A DNA stretch of 8,742 bases from Gammaproteobacteria bacterium. GTDB taxonomy: Bacteria; Pseudomonadota; Gammaproteobacteria; UBA9214. Position 1 is the first letter of the stretch. Every line of letters begins with the position of its first letter. Below are positions 1 through 7,194 of the stretch, piece by piece. The DNA is taken from contig DAOVYA010000051.1 in assembly GCA_030635865.1 (NCBI GenBank), forward strand, positions 1 through 8,742. Reading direction: 5' to 3'. Under the pieces are notes generated by a model. That model was given only the letters and a program-made list of their open reading frames with translations, ran no database searches and was not told the origin of the DNA. Both the position numbers and the translations under genes were made by a program.

Positions 1-1
1 G

Positions 2-76
2 GGCGCACCACTACTCAGCTGGCTGATGGCGGGACTGGGTGTTGCAATACTGGTAGCGTGCTGGACAGACGACTAG
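2..76 (+). CDS. C-terminal end of an unidentified membrane protein (partial)
   Basis: Reading frame 2 is open from the window edge and ends at TAG (74-76). The 24 residues seen include a strongly hydrophobic run (LLSWLMAGLGVAILVA) followed by a short polar tail, CWTDD. This looks like a last transmembrane helix with a very short tail. The other two forward frames give polar, non-membrane-like peptides, which supports this frame. The start and the rest of the protein lie outside the window, so family and function cannot be named. The gene converges on the DUF389 gene, whose stop lies 34 bases away. Confidence 0.5.
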   Translation, partial: GAPLLSWLMAGLGVAILVACWTDD

Positions 77-99
77 CCCGCATTTCTCACTACGGGCTA
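74..99. terminator. Hairpin between convergent genes, possible bidirectional terminator
   Basis: A perfect 7-bp inverted repeat, TAGCCCG (74-80) and CGGGCTA (93-99), encloses a 12-base loop. It sits between the two convergent stop codons, and its left arm includes the TAG of the rightward gene. No run of Ts follows on either strand, so it is not a textbook intrinsic terminator. Position is the main support. Confidence 0.35.
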
Positions 100-110
100 A
101 CCCCTGACAA

Positions 111-1103
111 TCAGACCAGCAGCTTCTGGCGTAAATAGATTGCAGCCAGCAGAATTCCCAGCGTTACAATCCAGATAAGAAAATAAATGGCCACCGATTG
201 ACGTGCCTTGCGTTTTTCCAGCCATGTACGCGGGGTAACACCCTTGAAAAGGAACATCAGCTTGGCAGACAGATTGACGCACACAACATTTACAGCCAGT
301 AACAATCCTGCTCCCAGCGCCAGTTCAAACTGACCACTACCGAACAACATACCCAGCGCAGCAGCCGGTGGCAGTAATGCAACGGCAACCATCACTCCTA
401 CCAGCGCACTGGCAATACCCGTGGCAAGTGAAAGTACGGCAGCCGCTCCAGAGGCCAGCGCCAGCACTACGTCATCAAGCCCGACATCGGTACGCACCAG
501 GATTTCATCACTGTTCAGGTAGCTGGGCCAGATTGCACCAATGACAATTGCCATCAACAATGCAAGGCCCAGCCCTGCAAGATTGGTTTTCAGCGACCGC
601 CACATCAGCTCACTGTCGCCGAGCGAAGTTGCAAATGCGAGAGAAATATTCGGTCCCAGCAAGGGCGCAATCACCATGGCACCAACGATGACAGCCACGT
701 TATCCTCGATCAGGCCAATTGAAGCCACAATCGTTGACAAACATACCAAAAGCAGGAAATTACTGTCGAGATGTGCTTCTTTCTCGATACGGTCATACAA
801 CTCTTCACGTGTCTGTTTACTGCTGACGGACTTTTTATTTTCAGTATCCGCATCGTCATCCGTCCGTGGCAAAGAGGCTTCAACCGGCATGATAATAATG
901 CGCGCCGTGTCACTGGATCCGAGCAGGTTCTGCAACGCATCAATCACTACCTGGCGTGATTCATCATCAACCAGCATGCGCAGTACATGGCGGCCATCTG
1001 CACCCTCGGCCCCATACCAGAAGTCCGTCACGCTGTGCTGCTCGGCAATTCCCGTCAGGGTATCCAGGTGCCCGGCATCAGCAATAATTTCAATGACACG
1101 CAT
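111..1103 (-). CDS. DUF389 (TIGR00341-type) integral membrane protein
   Basis: This 330-residue protein has the layout of the DUF389 family. A soluble N-terminal domain of about 110 residues (MRVIEIIADAGHLDTL...) is followed by a charged linker rich in Asp, Lys and Arg. About six transmembrane helices then run from residue 117 to the C-terminus. The first membrane part carries the family's characteristic stretch with VGAMVIAPLLGP; a later helix has VALLPPAAALG, also typical. The biochemical function of the family is not established, although the helices suggest a transporter or channel-like role in the inner membrane. The ATG at 1103 gives the expected family N-terminus; no clear Shine-Dalgarno sequence precedes it. 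A TATAGT box on the minus strand (1146-1141) could be its -10, without a convincing -35. It is separated from the next leftward gene by a repeat element, so it is probably transcribed on its own. Confidence 0.88.
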   Translation of the reverse strand: MRVIEIIADAGHLDTLTGIAEQHSVTDFWYGAEGADGRHVLRMLVDDESRQVVIDALQNLLGSSDTARIIIMPVEASLPRTDDDADTENKKSVSSKQTREELYDRIEKEAHLDSNFLLLVCLSTIVASIGLIEDNVAVIVGAMVIAPLLGPNISLAFATSLGDSELMWRSLKTNLAGLGLALLMAIVIGAIWPSYLNSDEILVRTDVGLDDVVLALASGAAAVLSLATGIASALVGVMVAVALLPPAAALGMLFGSGQFELALGAGLLLAVNVVCVNLSAKLMFLFKGVTPRTWLEKRKARQSVAIYFLIWIVTLGILLAAIYLRQKLLV

Positions 1104-1199
1104 AATGTATTACCAGGCCTTTATGTCGGGTTGGTTTCCAACTATAAAATCTTAACTCTCGCAAAGACGCAAAGGCGCCAGGAAAAACATAAATATAAC

Positions 1200-1233
1200 T
1201 GCCACAGAGGGCACAGAGAACACAGAGGAAAAA
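1200..1233 (+). repeat. Left inverted-repeat arm of the palindromic element
   Basis: This 34-base stretch is the exact reverse complement of 1432-1465. It is itself built from purine-rich near-repeats of the type CACAGAG (GCCACAGAGG, GCACAGAGAA, CACAGAGG). Just outside it, GCAAAGACGCAAAGGCG (1161-1177) corresponds imperfectly to the GCAAAGCCGCC-type sequence on the far side of the right arm. Confidence 0.9.
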
Positions 1234-1431
1234 ATAAATAAAACCTGTTTAACCCACCTGTCACCCCGTTAACTCCCTCTCGGTAACTGCTCCTGCGTCG
1301 CCTGCAGGGATGTAGGTGAAGAGCGTGAACATGAGCGGAAGCTTTGCTCTATCACCTGCTTACCTGTAGGCATCCCTTCGGGAGAGGGCCGGGGAAAGGG
1401 GGTAAACCGGATCAATCCTTATATTGAGTTG

Positions 1432-1465
1432 TTTTTCCTCTGTGTTCTCTGTGCCCTCTGTGGCA
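1432..1465 (-). repeat. Right inverted-repeat arm of the palindromic element
   Basis: This is the exact reverse complement of 1200-1233, with CTCTGTG-type units in place of CACAGAG. Its outer flank (1472-1494, containing GGCGGCTTTGCGCG) mirrors the left outer flank with several mismatches. The inner 34 bases are thus better conserved than the outer part. Confidence 0.9.
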
Positions 1466-1543
1466 ATGTTTTGCTTTCTTGGCGGCTTTGCGCGATAAAT
1501 TACTACGTTTATAAATGAAAGGCTTCTTCATGCAACATGCGGG

Positions 1544-2101
1544 TCAGCCTGTCGGCCGCTGTAAACCGGCTTCAACTTCATCTCGCACCTGTTTACCCGA
1601 CAGGGTTGCAATCAGTTCAAGTGCAAAATCCATTGCTGTACCCGGACCACGCGATGTAATGACTTTTCCATCGGCAACAACCGGCAGGTCGACATAATCA
1701 AGACCAGGAACACTATCCGCATCCAGACAACCGGGGTAACTGGTTGCACGTTTACCGTCCAGCAAACCGGCTTCTGCCAGCACACGTGGTGCAGCACATA
1801 TTGCAGCCGTATACTTTTCTGCTTCTTTCATTTGAACCAGCAAGCGAATAATACGGACGTCATCTCTCAGGTGGTCAGCCCCCGGGAGACCCCCCGGCAA
1901 AACAACCATGTCATAATCCTTCTGCAAGGCTGCATCCAGTGTCATATCCGGAACCAGTATCGTACCCCGCGAAGCGCGCACTGGCTGGTCATCGAGTCCG
2001 GCGGTAACAACATCGATGCCTGCACGTCGCAAGAGGTCAACGACAGTAATGGCTTCCAGCTCCTCGCAGCCTTGCGCTAGCGGGACAAGTACGCATGCCA
2101 T
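1544..2101 (-). CDS. DJ-1/PfpI family protein (YajL/DJ-1-like)
   Basis: This 185-residue protein is full length for the DJ-1/YajL group. The conserved acidic residue of the active site is E16, in GCEELEA. The glycine turn is LPGG (68-71). The reactive cysteine is C102, in the nucleophile elbow AAICAAP. Near the end, TSRGPGTAMDFAL (149-161) is another family signature. Members are cytosolic and linked to oxidative or carbonyl stress, with chaperone, glyoxalase or deglycase activities reported and debated; the exact activity here cannot be read from sequence. The ATG at 2101 is preceded by AGGAG (minus strand, 2115-2111) with a 9-base spacer. The start lies inside the 3' end of the YibQ-like gene (25-base overlap), which implies co-transcription and perhaps translational coupling. 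The gene is the last of the leftward block; the palindromic element lies downstream. Confidence 0.92.
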   Translation of the reverse strand: MACVLVPLAQGCEELEAITVVDLLRRAGIDVVTAGLDDQPVRASRGTILVPDMTLDAALQKDYDMVVLPGGLPGADHLRDDVRIIRLLVQMKEAEKYTAAICAAPRVLAEAGLLDGKRATSYPGCLDADSVPGLDYVDLPVVADGKVITSRGPGTAMDFALELIATLSGKQVRDEVEAGLQRPTG

Positions 2102-2571
2102 GCTTCGTTTCTCCTGTTTTGCAGCTCAATCAGGCTTGCAACCGGCATTAACTCTACGCCCTGTGATTTCAGGTTCCCGATTTCCTCCCTCAGCACCTGG
2201 AGTGTTGCCGCATGTGGATGCCCGATACCCAGTGCAACCCCTTGCCTGCGTGCTATATCCAGCGCCCGCTCATAACCAACAGCCTGCATGGGCAAATGCA
2301 ACAGCACTTCCTTGTTCTGCAAGTGTGCCTGTTTTGCCAATGACCCGGTAAAAGGGCCGTACGGTAGAAAGGAATACGCAACCGGGCCTGGCAAGCGCAC
2401 TACGAGCTTGCCCTGCTCATGCTGATTGCCACGGTCATCGATGATCAGGGCAATACCGGGCAGACCGGTTTCAGGAGTATCCAGTGAAGAATTATCAGCA
2501 GTTGCGGCGGTCGCAACAAAAACCAGCCATACCGCGAAAAAAAGCTGCAGTATGGCTGGTGCGGAATTCAT
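2077..2571 (-). CDS. yibQ: YibQ-like divergent polysaccharide deacetylase, internally shortened
   Basis: The 164-residue product starts with a signal peptide (about residues 1-25, cleavage near TAATA). Residues 39-97 match the start of the divergent polysaccharide deacetylase (DUF610/YibQ) fold: ALIIDDRGNQ, LPGPVAYSFLPYGP, and KEVLLHLPMQA. From residue about 99 it jumps straight to the family's C-terminal part: ERALDIARRQGVALGIGHPH and GVELMPVASLIEL. The usual middle, roughly 110-120 residues with the NNHMGS motif, the SRTT region and a DVFLD-like segment, is absent. The frame stays open across the join (about 2272-2285). The first Asp pair (D45, D46) remains but the histidine-bearing motif is lost, so deacetylase activity is unlikely. 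It may be a decaying gene or a minimal secreted protein. Its start is 18 bases past the ctpA stop, and its end overlaps the DJ-1 gene. The Shine-Dalgarno signal is weak. The family assignment is confident; functionality is not. Confidence 0.8.
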   Translation of the reverse strand: MNSAPAILQLFFAVWLVFVATAATADNSSLDTPETGLPGIALIIDDRGNQHEQGKLVVRLPGPVAYSFLPYGPFTGSLAKQAHLQNKEVLLHLPMQAVGYERALDIARRQGVALGIGHPHAATLQVLREEIGNLKSQGVELMPVASLIELQNRRNEAWHAYLSR

Positions 2572-2589
2572 ATTTGTAAATAAAACCTG

Positions 2590-3939
2590 CTACATGCGCT
2601 GTTGCAGGATCGCGATGCCCTTGAGAAGATTCAATGCTTCATACAGGGCGTAGTCGTCCCTGATCATTGCCGCCCTCTTTTCCTCGGCGTCTGTATCCCC
2701 ATCCGCTTCGTCCTTTTTATCCTTTTTATCCTTTTTATTCTTGCCATTACCATTGCCATTGTCCAGGTGTCTGGACAAATCGGCTTCTTTTAACGGTTTT
2801 ATACTGCGCTTGACAGAAGCGACCTTGACTCGCTCAAGTTCAATATCCGGGGTAATGCCTTCTGCCTGTATCGAGCGCCCTTCGGGCGTGTAGTAGCGGG
2901 CAGTAGTCAGCTTCAGGGCAGAATCGCTACCTAGTGGCAGAATCGTTTGAACCGATCCCTTTCCAAAAGTCTTTGTCCCAAGAATCAACGCACGATGGTG
3001 GTCCTGCAAGGCACCGGCAACGATTTCCGATGCAGATGCAGAACCCTGGTTTACCAATACCACCATTGGCGCGCCACTCAGCACATCATCCGGTGTTGCA
3101 TTGAAACGTAACCGTGAATCCTCGATACGGCCTTCAGTGTAGACAATCATCCCCTTGGTTAAAAAGGCGTCAGAGACAGCAACCGCGCCACTGAGAACAC
3201 CGCCAGGATTGTTGCGCAGATCCAGTACCAGGCCTTCAAGGGGACCTTCATTATCCTTGATAAGATCCTCGATAGCATCGATAAGATTGTCTGCCGTCTT
3301 GGACTGGAACTGTGAAATACGCAAGTAGCCATAGCCCGGATCAAGCATGCGCGACCTGACGCTCTTTACCTTGATTACATCCCGGGTAATGCTGATCTTG
3401 ATCGGCTTGTCGAGTCCATCGCGCACAATTGTGAGTTCAATGTCCGTACCCGGCTTGCCACGCATGATCTTGACGGCGTCATTAAGCGACATGCCTTTTA
3501 CCGGCGTATCATCCAGCCGGATAATCAGGTCGCCGGCCTGCACTCCGGCACGCTGAGCCGGTGTATCATCAATCGGCGCAATGACCTTCACGAACCCGTC
3601 TTCCATGCCTACCTCGATTCCGAGGCCACCAAACTCCCCGCTGGTTCCAACCTGAAGCTCGGTATAGTCCTCTGCATCAAGATAGGAAGAATGCGGGTCA
3701 AGCCCCGACAACATGCCACGGATAGCATTTTCAATCAGCTCTCTGTCGTCAACTTCAACAACATAGTCGTTCTTGATGCGCCCGAACACATCCGTGAAAG
3801 TGCGCAGCTCCTTGATCGGTAATGTCGCCCGGGCAGCTTCGCCATCACGCTCTGCGAAAACACCGTGCCCAATCGATACCAGCACCCCCATCAGGAGGCC
3901 GGTCAACAGCAGCAAATAATTCTGTAGCTTGAGTTTCAT
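2590..3939 (-). CDS. ctpA: S41 family carboxy-terminal processing peptidase
   Basis: This 449-residue periplasmic serine protease trims or degrades envelope proteins from the C-terminus. It opens with a signal peptide or membrane anchor (about residues 1-30). An N-terminal helical region follows, with SGLDPHSSYLD near 78-88. The PDZ domain spans about 98-180 (GEFGGLGIEV, AGVQAGDLII). The peptidase core runs from about 195 to 370, with GYLRISQF and LDLRNNPGG. The predicted catalytic residues are S302 (in GSASASE), K327 (in FGKG) and Q331. Their spacing (25 and 4) equals that of S309, K334 and Q338 in Bacillus subtilis CtpB. A lysine- and aspartate-rich low-complexity insert (about 394-420) precedes a C-terminal helix. 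The gene lies 186 bases after envC and 18 bases before the yibQ-like gene, an order also known in Pseudomonas. The start at 3939 gives a normal signal peptide, though only a weak GGATGGAT precedes it. Confidence 0.95.
   Translation of the reverse strand: MKLKLQNYLLLLTGLLMGVLVSIGHGVFAERDGEAARATLPIKELRTFTDVFGRIKNDYVVEVDDRELIENAIRGMLSGLDPHSSYLDAEDYTELQVGTSGEFGGLGIEVGMEDGFVKVIAPIDDTPAQRAGVQAGDLIIRLDDTPVKGMSLNDAVKIMRGKPGTDIELTIVRDGLDKPIKISITRDVIKVKSVRSRMLDPGYGYLRISQFQSKTADNLIDAIEDLIKDNEGPLEGLVLDLRNNPGGVLSGAVAVSDAFLTKGMIVYTEGRIEDSRLRFNATPDDVLSGAPMVVLVNQGSASASEIVAGALQDHHRALILGTKTFGKGSVQTILPLGSDSALKLTTARYYTPEGRSIQAEGITPDIELERVKVASVKRSIKPLKEADLSRHLDNGNGNGKNKKDKKDKKDEADGDTDAEEKRAAMIRDDYALYEALNLLKGIAILQQRM
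2711..2737 (-). repeat. Three 9-bp tandem repeats inside ctpA (KKD units)
   Basis: The unit TCCTTTTTA occurs three times head to tail on the plus strand. On the coding strand this gives the lysine-lysine-aspartate triplets of CtpA residues about 402-410. A short run of alternating Asn-Gly codons (2743-2760, with ATTGCC/ATTACC units) adjoins it. The unit length is a multiple of three, so slippage would change the protein by whole KKD units without breaking the frame. Confidence 0.9.
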
Positions 3940-4028
3940 GTATATTTATCCATCCAGAGTAAAACCGGTTATTGCCCTTATTCAAAGCGCTATCTGTAAA
4001 AAACTCACATGACCATATCACACGTCAG

Positions 4029-4058
4029 GTTATAGCGGTATCGGCGCTGGCATGGAAA
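4029..4058 (-). promoter_or_regulatory. Possible promoter for ctpA
   Basis: On the minus strand, TTTCCA (4058-4053) and TATAAC (4034-4029) are separated by 18 bases and resemble -35 and -10 boxes (4/6 and 5/6 matches to sigma-70 consensus). They lie about 90 bases before the ctpA start, in the only sizeable gap (3940-4125) of the leftward block. This is pattern matching only; ctpA may equally be read through from gpmI and envC. Nothing else is clear in this gap. Confidence 0.25.
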
Positions 4059-4125
4059 GCTTTCACTGGCTGGCAACAATACCGGGGCACTTGCCATCTG
4101 ACACCTGGAAAACTCAATAATTCCG

Positions 4126-5412
4126 CTATAAACGACTCGCCCGGTCCTCAGCCCGTAGTGTCCCGGGTTTACCGTAAAACCAGCTGTCGGGATTAAAAGG
4201 CCGGCCATCCTTGCGCAGTTCAAGGTAAAGTCCTGCACGCATCCGCCCACCACTGTTACCCGCGGCGGCAATCACCTCATCGCGCGCCACCCACTCACCC
4301 ACTTCCTTATACAGGCTGCGGTTCTGACCATAGAGCGACATATAATTATCACCATGATCGATAATCATCAACAAGCCAAAGCCCCGTAGCCAGTCTGCGA
4401 AAACAACCCGACCCCTGGCAATCGCATGTACGTCAGCGCCGGCATGCGATGTAATATGTACACCACGAGAACGCAATTTTCCGGAGAAATGGCGTTCACC
4501 ATACTGCATGGATATATGACCCGCCACCGGCCAGCGAAGCTTACCCTTGAGTGAAGACAGTGACTCGTATTCGCCACCTGACGGCGGAATATCCCTGATC
4601 GCCTGCTGCAGCGACTGTACAAGTTCTTGCAACCGCCGCTCATTCTGTTCCAGCACGGCAAGCCGGGCTGTCTTGCTGCTCAGGCTGTCTTGTAAACGCG
4701 TCAGTATTTCGCGCCGCCGTGCCTGTTGCTCAAGCAGCCTGGAAGACTTTGCCTGCTGCTGTTCTATCAATCCCTGAATCTCGTTACGTTGTAATACCAG
4801 TTCATGCTCAATACCGGCAAGCCGCTCCAGCGTGGCTCGAATACTCTGTATGGCCTGTGCCCGTGCACGCATGAAGTACTGGTGATAAACCATCAAGCGC
4901 CCTAGCGCTGCCGGCTCTTCCTGGTTAAGCAGTAACTTGATCTGCTCCTGTTTGCCGGCCATATAGGCAATCTGCAATTCCTTTTCCAGCGTCAGGCGTA
5001 TCCTATCCAGGCTGGACTGCTCGGCATCGAAATCGCGCTGCAGGTCCCGTATATTTGTGTGCGCCCGGTCAGCCTGCCTGTCGAGATCGCGCAATGTTGC
5101 TGCAACAGCACCGATTTCCTTCTCCGCCTTTTCAAGCGAATCCTGCAGGGCATCGCGCTGGCCGCGCATCGATACAAGATCATTTTTAAGATCACCGATG
5201 CGTTCACGGAGCACTTCAAGTTTTTCGGCGTGCCCGGCCTGAAGGTTTTCATCGGCATTTACGACGCTGGCAAGAAAAAATGCCAGCAACAGGATGGCGG
5301 CAATAAAACCGATCCTGTCAGTTACATGAAACACACAGACCGGGGCTGTTTTCCGGACAGTATCAAGCAGGGAGGGAATGGAGAATTGGCCGGAACCAGG
5401 CACTTCAGCCAT
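4126..5412 (-). CDS. envC: Murein hydrolase activator EnvC (degenerate LytM/M23 domain)
   Basis: EnvC-type proteins work in the periplasm at the septum, where they activate the cell-wall amidases that split daughter cells. With the start chosen here the protein has 428 residues. The hydrophobic signal segment [20 protein letters not shown] lies at about residues 34-53. A long coiled coil rich in Glu, Gln, Arg and Leu follows (about 55-275), then a LytM/M23 domain (about 291-412). Zinc ligands of true M23 peptidases are missing: [12 protein letters not shown] stands where HxxxD is expected, and SLYGQ replaces HYG. This matches a non-enzymatic activator. The frame is open to 5469, but ATG 5412 is preferred: GGAG lies 4 bases upstream, and the start overlaps the gpmI stop by 8 bases (ATGGCTGA), implying translational coupling. 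A later GTG start just before the signal segment is possible. Confidence 0.92.
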   Translation of the reverse strand: MAEVPGSGQFSIPSLLDTVRKTAPVCVFHVTDRIGFIAAILLLAFFLASVVNADENLQAGHAEKLEVLRERIGDLKNDLVSMRGQRDALQDSLEKAEKEIGAVAATLRDLDRQADRAHTNIRDLQRDFDAEQSSLDRIRLTLEKELQIAYMAGKQEQIKLLLNQEEPAALGRLMVYHQYFMRARAQAIQSIRATLERLAGIEHELVLQRNEIQGLIEQQQAKSSRLLEQQARRREILTRLQDSLSSKTARLAVLEQNERRLQELVQSLQQAIRDIPPSGGEYESLSSLKGKLRWPVAGHISMQYGERHFSGKLRSRGVHITSHAGADVHAIARGRVVFADWLRGFGLLMIIDHGDNYMSLYGQNRSLYKEVGEWVARDEVIAAAGNSGGRMRAGLYLELRKDGRPFNPDSWFYGKPGTLRAEDRASRL

Positions 5413-7030
5413 GCAGCTCCACTGCAGTGGCTGGCTGGCCGGTATCACCGCTGGCGGGCAACAGGTCAATCAACGGGGTGCCTGTCATTTCCGGTGGTAT
5501 CTCCATGTTCATCAGGTACAACATGCTCGGCGCGATATCGGAAAGTGCGCCATGTTCTGCAATTTGCGCCTCTCTGCCAATATAAACAAGCGGCACAAGG
5601 TTAGTCGTATGCGCCGTGTGAGGCTGCCCGGTCTCGGTATTCAACATTAATTCTGCATTACCATGGTCCGCAGTTATCAGCATCTCGCCACCAGCCTTTT
5701 GCAGGGCATCGACAACCTGTCCGAGCGCTGTATCAATCGCCTCTATTGCCTTGACTGCGGCAGCAAACAGCCCGGTATGGCCTACCATGTCAGGGTTGGC
5801 GTAATTACAAATTATTACGTCATAGACTCCACCCTCGATCGCGGCCACCAGGTTTTCAGTAACCTCGGGAGCACTCATCTCCGGTTGCAGATCATAGGTT
5901 GCCACCATCGGCGACTTAACCAGGATGCGGTCTTCTCCCTCAAACGGGATTTCCCGGCCGCCATTAAAGAAAAAGGTAACGTGCGCGTATTTCTCGGTTT
6001 CAGCCAGACGCAACTGCCGCAAACCATGCTGGGCAATATATTCGCCAAACACATTACTCAGTCGCTCGGCCGGGTAGGCAACGGGGACATCAAATTCCGA
6101 GTTGTATTCTGTAAGACTTACAAAACTGCCAAGCACTGGCTTGACTTCGCGTTCAAAGCCGTCGAAATCCGGTTCAATAAAGGGGCGCGTGATCTGGCGT
6201 GCACGGTCTGAACGGAAATTCATGAATATCACAACATCACCATCTTCAACCTGCACCGGTTGTGCACCCTCAGGCACAATGGCCGTTGCCTTGACGAATT
6301 CGTCACTTTCGCCGCGTGCATAGGCCATATTCAGCGCAGTCTCTGCAGCTACCGCCTGGTACCCGGCCTTGCCCTGGGTAATCAAATCATAGGCGGCCTG
6401 GATGCGTGGCCAACGATGATCACGGTCCATGGCATAGTAACGTCCGATGATGGAAGCAAAACGGCAACCCTTCATTTGTTTAAACTCTGCCTCCATCGAT
6501 TGTATGGAAGCCAATGCACTGCGGGGCGGCGTATCCCGGCCATCCATGAAGGCATGCAGATAAACCGTGCTGGCGCCATATTGAGCCGCGAGTTTCACCA
6601 TCGCATGAATATGGTCTTCATGGCTGTGTACACCGCCTGGAGATAATAAACCCAGTATGTGTATCGCCTTATCGTTTTCGATGGCCTTGTCGACCGCGTC
6701 GGTCAACGTACGATTAGTGAAGAATGAGCCGGTCTTGATGGCACGGCTGACCCGGGTAAATTCCTGGTATACCACCCGTCCGGCACCGAGGTTTAAATGC
6801 CCCACTTCGGAGTTACCCATCTGGTCCGCCGGCAGACCCACGGCTGCACCGGAGGTGCGAATCAGGCTCGTGGGATATTGTTCCCGGAGTTTGTCCCAGA
6901 CCGGCTTGTTTGCAGCCTCAATGGCATTATTTTGCGATGTGTCGCTATATCCCCAGCCATCGAGAATCAGCAACACCATCGGCCTGGCTGCCTCTTTCTC
7001 TATTGGTGTGGATGGTTGCTGCTCACTCAT
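5405..7030 (-). CDS. gpmI: 2,3-bisphosphoglycerate-independent phosphoglycerate mutase
   Basis: This cytosolic enzyme interconverts 3-phosphoglycerate and 2-phosphoglycerate in glycolysis, using two metal ions and a phosphoserine intermediate. The metal-binding start is [11 protein letters not shown] (D24), and the nucleophile is S74 in [16 protein letters not shown]. Substrate-site motifs include [12 protein letters not shown] and [25 protein letters not shown] and the metal-binding ADHGNAE are in the second half. At 541 residues it is somewhat longer than the usual 510-515, because of about 17 extra N-terminal residues and a C-terminal tail ([17 protein letters not shown]). The ATG at 7030 has no visible Shine-Dalgarno sequence. 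M18 (codon 6979-6977), just before VLLILDGWG, would give a more typical start and has purine-rich sequence upstream. The gene heads the leftward block and overlaps envC by 8 bases. Confidence 0.97.
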   Translation of the reverse strand: MSEQQPSTPIEKEAARPMVLLILDGWGYSDTSQNNAIEAANKPVWDKLREQYPTSLIRTSGAAVGLPADQMGNSEVGHLNLGAGRVVYQEFTRVSRAIKTGSFFTNRTLTDAVDKAIENDKAIHILGLLSPGGVHSHEDHIHAMVKLAAQYGASTVYLHAFMDGRDTPPRSALASIQSMEAEFKQMKGCRFASIIGRYYAMDRDHRWPRIQAAYDLITQGKAGYQAVAAETALNMAYARGESDEFVKATAIVPEGAQPVQVEDGDVVIFMNFRSDRARQITRPFIEPDFDGFEREVKPVLGSFVSLTEYNSEFDVPVAYPAERLSNVFGEYIAQHGLRQLRLAETEKYAHVTFFFNGGREIPFEGEDRILVKSPMVATYDLQPEMSAPEVTENLVAAIEGGVYDVIICNYANPDMVGHTGLFAAAVKAIEAIDTALGQVVDALQKAGGEMLITADHGNAELMLNTETGQPHTAHTTNLVPLVYIGREAQIAEHGALSDIAPSMLYLMNMEIPPEMTGTPLIDLLPASGDTGQPATAVELHG

Positions 7031-7032
7031 AT

Positions 7033-7043
7033 ATTAGACTAAT
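7033..7043. promoter_or_regulatory. Perfect palindrome, candidate operator near the gpmI start
   Basis: ATTAG-A-CTAAT is a perfect 5+1+5 palindrome in AT-rich sequence, ending two bases before the gpmI start codon. Short AT-rich dyads are typical ArsR-family targets, and an ArsR gene begins 150 bases away. Binding is inferred from type and location only. Confidence 0.3.
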
Positions 7044-7123
7044 TCTAAATTAAATCATGCCGCGGTGCCAGTGTATATCATGGCGCTCAAAACCCATTGT
7101 CTTGCCTGTATCCCAAACGGTTT

Positions 7124-7147
7124 ATTATTGTATAATGTTTTAATAAT
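7124..7147 (+). promoter_or_regulatory. Promoter -10 region for the arsR-rhodanese-secB block, within a dyad
   Basis: A consensus TATAAT lies at 7131-7136, giving an expected transcript start near 7143 and a leader of about 50 bases to the ArsR gene. No good -35 is found at 16-18 bases upstream (GTATCC at 7108-7113 is poor), which would suit an activated or weak promoter. The box sits between ATTATT (7124-7129) and AATAAT (7142-7147), an inverted repeat that could let a repressor cover it. On the minus strand the same place contains TACAAT, so a leftward promoter for gpmI could overlap here too. Confidence 0.4.
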
Positions 7148-7194
7148 GAATGCAGTAAGCTACGAATTATAACGGAATTTAGGGGGCTGGATGT

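Larger units (their letters stand above)
1160..1494. repeat. Nested palindromic intergenic repeat element
   Basis: The gap between the DJ-1 gene and the DUF389 gene (1104-1543) holds no credible gene. About 335 bases of it fold as one large imperfect palindrome with nested layers. The outer arms (about 1160-1233 and 1432-1494) include a perfect 34-base inverted match. Inside them, GTTTAACCC (1247-1255) faces GGGTAAAC (1400-1407). Next, CCCTCTC (1275-1281) faces GAGAGGG (1382-1388). Innermost, CCTGCAGG (1301-1308) faces CCTGTAGG (1363-1370), and GGTGA+AGAGC (1315-1324) faces GCTCT+TCACC (1346-1356), around a loop at 1325-1345. No transposase is present. Arms of the type CACAGAG...CTCTGTG with GCAAAGACGCAAAG flanks recur in many environmental bacterial genomes, as far as I recall. 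The layering suggests a non-autonomous or REP-like element, or one repeat inserted in another. Family membership is not proven here. Confidence 0.8.

Noticed and set aside
541..1155. Long rightward open frame opposite the DUF389 gene
   Set aside because: Its translation is Ser/Arg-rich with no recognisable domain and mirrors a convincing membrane protein on the other strand.
987..1241. Rightward open frame running into the palindromic element
   Set aside because: It begins antisense to the DUF389 gene and ends in repeat sequence (NCHRGHREHRGKNK is translated repeat).
1150..1500. CRISPR-like array or full insertion sequence in the long intergenic gap
   Set aside because: The repeats are inverted, not regularly spaced direct repeats, and no transposase or Cas gene is present.
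4055..4064. 10-bp palindrome GAAAGCTTTC in the envC-ctpA gap
   Set aside because: The flanks do not extend the dyad and there is no T-run; a 10-bp palindrome alone is weak evidence for an operator or terminator.
4005..4271. Leftward open frame covering the envC-ctpA gap
   Set aside because: It overlaps the envC 3' end in another frame and has no recognisable features.
5059..6211. Rightward open frames opposite envC and gpmI (5059-5604 and 5663-6211)
   Set aside because: They lie antisense to strongly conserved genes and their translations show no family motifs.
7031..7194. SqrR-style operator of the form ATTC-N8-GAAT
   Set aside because: ATTC and GAAT occur in the region but not in that arrangement; the GAAT copies near 7148 and 7165 are direct repeats.
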